Below are positions 63,834-64,000 of a stretch of DNA of 64,000 nucleotides, piece after piece. Source of the DNA: Paenibacillus taichungensis (GTDB lineage Bacteria; Bacillota; Bacilli; Paenibacillales; Paenibacillaceae). The position numbers and the translations under genes were made by a program. Under the pieces are notes generated by a model that saw only the letters and a program-made list of their open reading frames with translations, had not been told where the DNA came from and did no database searches. Position 1 is the first letter of the stretch, and every line of letters begins with the position of its first letter. Location: positions 121,131 through 185,130 of the forward strand of contig NZ_JABMCC010000098.1 in the NCBI RefSeq assembly GCF_013359905.1, given 5' to 3'.

Positions 63834-63906
63834 CATCATAAGATATTCCGCACCGATAGTTTTGGAGTGTCTTGTTGAGCTTTATAAAAAGGAGGAGAAA
63901 AATAAT

Positions 63907-64000
63907 ATGATGGAATTATTCAAAAAAATGATTGGTGATAAAAAAGAGTACAAAATGATGATGGCACGTGTGGAGTCACTGCCAGAGGACTATCAGTTCG
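63907..64000 (+). CDS. DUF1048 family protein, 3' end outside window
   Basis: Only the first 31 codons are visible: MELFKKMIGDKKEYKMMMAR and VESLPEDYQF. This is the start of DUF1048 proteins, commonly coded after a PadR regulator. ATG 63907 follows AAAGGAGGAG. Function unknown. Confidence 0.78.
   Translation, partial: MMELFKKMIGDKKEYKMMMARVESLPEDYQF

Noticed and set aside
1..64000. tRNA, rRNA, CRISPR arrays, intact insertion sequences, prophage genes
   Set aside because: Looked for by eye on both strands; no cloverleaf-like genes, spaced identical repeats, transposase or phage structural genes were recognised.

Overview
The window looks like chromosomal DNA of a Paenibacillus-type Gram-positive bacterium. 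This rests on strong AAGGAGG-like ribosome binding sites with frequent TTG and GTG starts, low-to-moderate GC, many AraC regulators beside polysaccharide-degrading enzymes, LplA/LplB/YtcP-type sugar transporters, CcpA-type cre sites and OmpR-family two-component systems. No rRNA, tRNA, CRISPR array, intact insertion sequence or prophage was seen.

Region by region. 1-7 kb: a large glycoside hydrolase (5' end outside the window), a secreted beta-helix hydrolase with a discoidin domain, a GNAT acetyltransferase and a secreted GH16 beta-glucanase. 7-14 kb: a beta-glucan uptake operon (AraC regulator, two ABC permeases, binding lipoprotein, BadF-type sugar kinase, GH4 phospho-glycosidase). 14-20 kb: a decayed aldo/keto reductase, then a two-component system next to a secreted tannase-like esterase whose promoter carries 11-bp-spaced direct repeats. 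20-26 kb: an MFS exporter with a divergent MarR gene and paired operators, two decayed transporter genes, an attenuator-like leader before an aminoglycoside-phosphotransferase-fold gene, and a MerR gene divergent from a frameshifted patatin gene. 26-32 kb: an AraC regulator fused to a GH39 glycosidase, then a PTS EIIC gene with a GH3 beta-glucosidase. 32-36 kb: a reverse-strand membrane-stress cluster (DedA, two paralogous SAM methyltransferases, an intramembrane-type two-component system). 36-48 kb: single genes (HIT, PAF-acetylhydrolase-like, chemoreceptor, FabZ, atypical SDR, ABC-F, NUDIX) with copies of a dispersed terminator-bearing repeat. 47-55 kb: an AraC regulator divergent from a 2129-residue secreted enzyme joining a rhamnogalacturonan lyase to two SGNH esterases. 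55-64 kb: a two-component system with a membrane serine hydrolase, an orphan Imm53 immunity gene, two GC-rich islets that look foreign, TetR/reductase and PadR/DUF1048 pairs.

The main theme is plant cell-wall use: pectin backbone (rhamnogalacturonan lyase plus esterases, beta-helix hydrolase, rhamnosidase-like enzyme), mixed-linkage beta-glucan (GH16, ABC importer, kinase and GH4), and xyloside/beta-glucoside (GH39, EIIC, GH3). Good cre matches stand before several of these units, which suggests common catabolite control. The second theme is drug and envelope stress (MFS/MarR, ABC-F, phosphotransferase with leader, DedA/methyltransferase/two-component cluster). A third is gene decay: at least five recognisable broken genes. 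All functional assignments are from reading the sequence; no database search was run.
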